From: Bacteroidia bacterium
GTDB taxonomy: Bacteria; Bacteroidota; Bacteroidia; Bacteroidales; UBA12481
DNA length: 7,826 bases
Assembly: GCA_026391235.1 (NCBI GenBank)
Contig: JAPLDV010000269.1
Span: 1 to 7,826, forward strand
Direction of reading: 5' to 3'
In this document: piece by piece, positions 5,762 to 7,826 of the stretch
How the letters are laid out: the number at the start of each line of letters is the position of its first letter
Position numbering within the stretch: position 1 is the first letter of the stretch
The notes under the pieces: generated by a model
Database searches by the model: none
Told to the model about the DNA's origin: nothing
The model's input: only the letters and a program-made list of their open reading frames with translations
Translations under genes and position numbers: made by a program

Positions 5762-7021
5762 ATGCGTTCATTTCAGTCAATTATCCTGATTATTCCTATT
5801 CTTCTACTGATTGACCTGTATACCTATAAGGGCTTTATTGGCTTGATCCGGAGAAAGTCACGCAAATTTCGAATAATAGCATCCGTGGTTTACCTGGCGA
5901 TATCCTTAAGCGTGATTGGGCTTTTTATACTGTTTTATCTGAATTACCAAAAGGCACCGGAAGATACTGCCAGGTATCACAGACTGCTCTGGTTCAATGC
6001 TATTTTCCTCGCTTTCTTTGTTTTTAAGTTTGTTTATATCTTTTTTGAAGGACTGGAAGATCTGAAAAAGGGAGTCCGGAGATTAGTATGCAGGCAGAAT
6101 TATAAAGAACCACCACCACCTGTTGATTCCATGGTCAGCCGTCGCGATTTTATCCGTAAAACCGGAATAATTGCTGCTGCATTCCCATTTCTCGGAGTTC
6201 TTCACGGAGTTGGCTGGGGCCGGTTCCGGTTCACGGTTCATCACTCTGAAATCATATTTCCAAACCTTCCGGAAGCCTTTCATGGATTGCGGATCGTTCA
6301 TCTTTCCGATGCACATCTTGGAGGTTTTTATGGCAACCGGGATAAGCTTGAAGAAGTTGTCAGTATTATCGGGGACATAAAACCGGATTTGCTGCTGTTC
6401 ACAGGAGATATGGTCAATAATTTTGCATCTGAGATGGCAGGCTGGACCTCCATGTGGTCAAGGATGAATGCTCCGATGGGAAAATTTGCAATCCTGGGCA
6501 ACCATGATTACGGGGACTACTCTGCATGGCCCACCAAGGCTGCCAAGAAGGTCAATCTCAATGCAATCATCAAACAGGAAGAAGATATGGGTTTCCGGGT
6601 TCTTCTTAATGAAAATGTGGCCATTGAAAGAAATAATGAACGGATATATCTGGCCGGAGTAGAAAACTGGGGTCTCCCGCCCTTTAAGCAATATGGCGAT
6701 CTCAACAAAGCAATCACAGGGATTCCGGATGAAGCATTTGTAATTCTGATGTCGCACAACCCTGATCACTGGGCAAAACAGGTAAACGTAAAAACTCAGA
6801 TTCCACTTACCCTGTCGGGGCACACCCATGGATTTCAATTTGGTTTGGAAGTCGGCAAATTCAAGATCAGCCCGGTTCAGTTGATTTACAAATACTGGGC
6901 TGGGCTCTATAAATCAGGCAACCAATATCTATATGTAAACCGGGGTTTGGGTTACCTGGCATTTCCCGGCCGCGTTGGAATCTGGCCTGAGATTACGCTT
7001 ATTGAAATGAAAAGGAGCTGA
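5762..7021 (+). CDS. Membrane-anchored calcineurin-like metallophosphoesterase
   Basis: A 419-residue protein. The N-terminal region has three membrane helices at about 5-20, 38-60 and 76-95. A basic loop and proline-rich linker (PPPP) follow, then a twin-arginine motif S126-R-R-D-F-I-R-K with a moderately hydrophobic stretch (about 135-150). The catalytic domain (about 165-419) has all calcineurin-type metal motifs: D183-A-H185 (LSDAHLG), G-D216 (FTGDMVN), G-N247-H248-D (LGNHDYG), H332 (MSHNPDH) and G-H354-T-H356 (LSGHTHG). This set fits the YkuE/YaeI-like branch of two-metal phosphoesterases. In Bacillus, YkuE is Tat-exported. The charge pattern puts the catalytic domain outside the cytoplasm. 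The substrate is unknown; a phospholipid or envelope phosphodiester is a guess. A second ATG at 6131 would give a 296-residue form with a classic Tat signal (MVSRRDFIRKTG). The stop codon abuts that of the opposing gene. Confidence 0.92.
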   Translation: MRSFQSIILIIPILLLIDLYTYKGFIGLIRRKSRKFRIIASVVYLAISLSVIGLFILFYLNYQKAPEDTARYHRLLWFNAIFLAFFVFKFVYIFFEGLEDLKKGVRRLVCRQNYKEPPPPVDSMVSRRDFIRKTGIIAAAFPFLGVLHGVGWGRFRFTVHHSEIIFPNLPEAFHGLRIVHLSDAHLGGFYGNRDKLEEVVSIIGDIKPDLLLFTGDMVNNFASEMAGWTSMWSRMNAPMGKFAILGNHDYGDYSAWPTKAAKKVNLNAIIKQEEDMGFRVLLNENVAIERNNERIYLAGVENWGLPPFKQYGDLNKAITGIPDEAFVILMSHNPDHWAKQVNVKTQIPLTLSGHTHGFQFGLEVGKFKISPVQLIYKYWAGLYKSGNQYLYVNRGLGYLAFPGRVGIWPEITLIEMKRS

Positions 7022-7826
7022 TCAGTTAACTGAAAAACCCAATAAAAGTTCGGCACCGGTTTTACGGGTAACAGGGAAATACATCATTCGGATTCCTGTT
7101 TCCAGGTAAATTCCTGATCGAAGGATATAATAGTCGAAAGTCAGGTCCAGTCCTGCCGACATAAACCAATTTATTTCCTTGAGCCGGGTTCCTGCATCGA
7201 AGAAAAGGTTTGCTTTTATTCTGTTTACGTATATCAGCCCACTGAGATGGTAATCCGGATATGAAACCGGGAAGGCATAATCAAGTTTAAAATTGTACAT
7301 GTCGCGCGTCTGATATACCACCTGGCCCCTCGGAAAATCCCGTGTTGAGTTCGGGAAACGATCAAATGACAAAATACTTGCAGAATTAAGTATCCTCAAG
7401 CTGCTATTGGGCAGTAAACCGGGTAAATACAGAAGGATTCGTCCGGTTATATTATTTCCCCACCTGGCCATGGAAAATGCCTTGAAACAGCTGAAATTAA
7501 TCGAGACGCCCCACTTCGGAAATAAATCGCGGTAGCTTGTTTTTCGCAGGATTGCGGATGAAAGGGTAAGTCCGGCCATCCAGTCAGACCCAATAGATTC
7601 AGCTTTGCCTCCCGATAAGTCACTGACAAGTTCGAAGAAAAGAGCCGGTTGAATTTCGCAGCGCCAGGCACCGGAAGAAAAGTTCAGAGGGATACCTGAC
7701 CCAAAACGTAAGAACTGCCAGTAAGCACCGGGAAATTTCCCGGCCCTATTCCCGGTTGAACCGGAATCCGGATCAGGGTTCCTGTATTTTCTGCTGTAAT
7801 CCATTTCCAGAACGGGATATAAACCG
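7022..7826 (-). CDS. Outer-membrane beta-barrel protein, C-terminal part (partial at right edge)
   Basis: The frame is open from the right edge of the window to a TGA at 7022-7024, so I treat it as the last 268 residues of a longer protein. An ATG at 7804 exists, but the sequence before it (GLYPVLE) reads as continuous barrel strand. The protein is rich in alternating aromatic/aliphatic and polar residues (YWQFLRFGSGIPL, LTFDYYILRSGIYLETGIR), as in membrane beta-strands. A block with FPRGQVVYQ followed by MYNFKLDYAFPVSYPD and IKANLFFDAGT resembles the final strands of Omp85/BamA-like barrels in large Bacteroidota surface proteins, some of which carry TolB/PD40 propellers upstream. It ends LLLGFSVN, without the classic terminal phenylalanine. 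I cannot identify the whole protein because the N-terminal part is missing. Hypothetical outer-membrane function, moderately supported. Confidence 0.7.
   Translation of the reverse strand, partial: GLYPVLEMDYSRKYRNPDPDSGSTGNRAGKFPGAYWQFLRFGSGIPLNFSSGAWRCEIQPALFFELVSDLSGGKAESIGSDWMAGLTLSSAILRKTSYRDLFPKWGVSINFSCFKAFSMARWGNNITGRILLYLPGLLPNSSLRILNSASILSFDRFPNSTRDFPRGQVVYQTRDMYNFKLDYAFPVSYPDYHLSGLIYVNRIKANLFFDAGTRLKEINWFMSAGLDLTFDYYILRSGIYLETGIRMMYFPVTRKTGAELLLGFSVN

Noticed and set aside
1..7826. CRISPR arrays, tRNA or rRNA genes, insertion sequences, phage or toxin-antitoxin genes
   Set aside because: I saw no spaced direct repeats, RNA gene signatures, transposase motifs or terminal repeats. 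The window is almost fully explained by protein-coding genes.

Overview
The window looks like a chromosomal segment of a Bacteroidota (Bacteroidetes) bacterium. The main evidence is a Bat operon in the order batA-batB-batC-batD-batE, which is typical of that phylum. Supporting signs are that most starts lack a Shine-Dalgarno sequence, that a TAnnTTTG-type promoter element can be read in the one real intergenic gap, and that the last gene resembles Bacteroidota-style outer-membrane barrels. I cannot name the genus. The window is densely coding, and no stretch over 300 bases lacks a gene.

Positions 1-4933, plus strand: the 3' part of a bat operon. It holds the C-terminal 186 residues of BatA (von Willebrand factor A domain, start lost off the left edge), complete BatB (a second VWA membrane protein with a full MIDAS), BatC (secreted TPR protein with a K-N/S-D tandem repeat and Q-rich tail), BatD (large periplasmic, single-span protein with a cytoplasmic tail) and BatE (TPR, two membrane spans, SH3-like end). 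Gaps run from 29 nt to a 1-nt overlap, which suggests one mRNA with coupled translation. Charge patterns place the VWA, TPR, BatD ectodomain and SH3 parts in the periplasm and mainly the BatD tail in the cytoplasm. The operon was named for Bacteroides aerotolerance, but its biochemical job is still poorly defined. The promoter, and the MoxR ATPase and DUF58 genes that usually precede it, would lie left of the window.

Positions 4936-5655, minus strand: a cytidylate-kinase-like P-loop protein with an unusual phosphate-binding loop. It ends 2 nt from batE, tail to tail. Positions 5656-5761 form the only real intergenic region. It is divergent and carries a probable Bacteroidota promoter for the rightward gene, a 19-bp palindrome on the kinase start codon and a 12-bp palindrome just before the next ATG.

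Positions 5762-7021, plus strand: a membrane-anchored calcineurin-like metallophosphoesterase with a complete metal-site motif set. It has three N-terminal spans followed by an internal twin-arginine motif. Positions 7022-7826, minus strand: the C-terminal part of a predicted outer-membrane beta-barrel protein that runs off the right edge. Its stop codon abuts the phosphoesterase stop codon with no spacer.

The Bat genes probably make one envelope complex. The three right-hand genes have no evident functional link to it, though the phosphoesterase and the barrel protein are also envelope proteins. I did not find a clearly new system. The most interesting points are the polytopic Tat-like phosphoesterase, the palindrome-marked divergent promoter and the slippage-prone BatC repeat. 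All calls come from reading the sequence; no database search was run.
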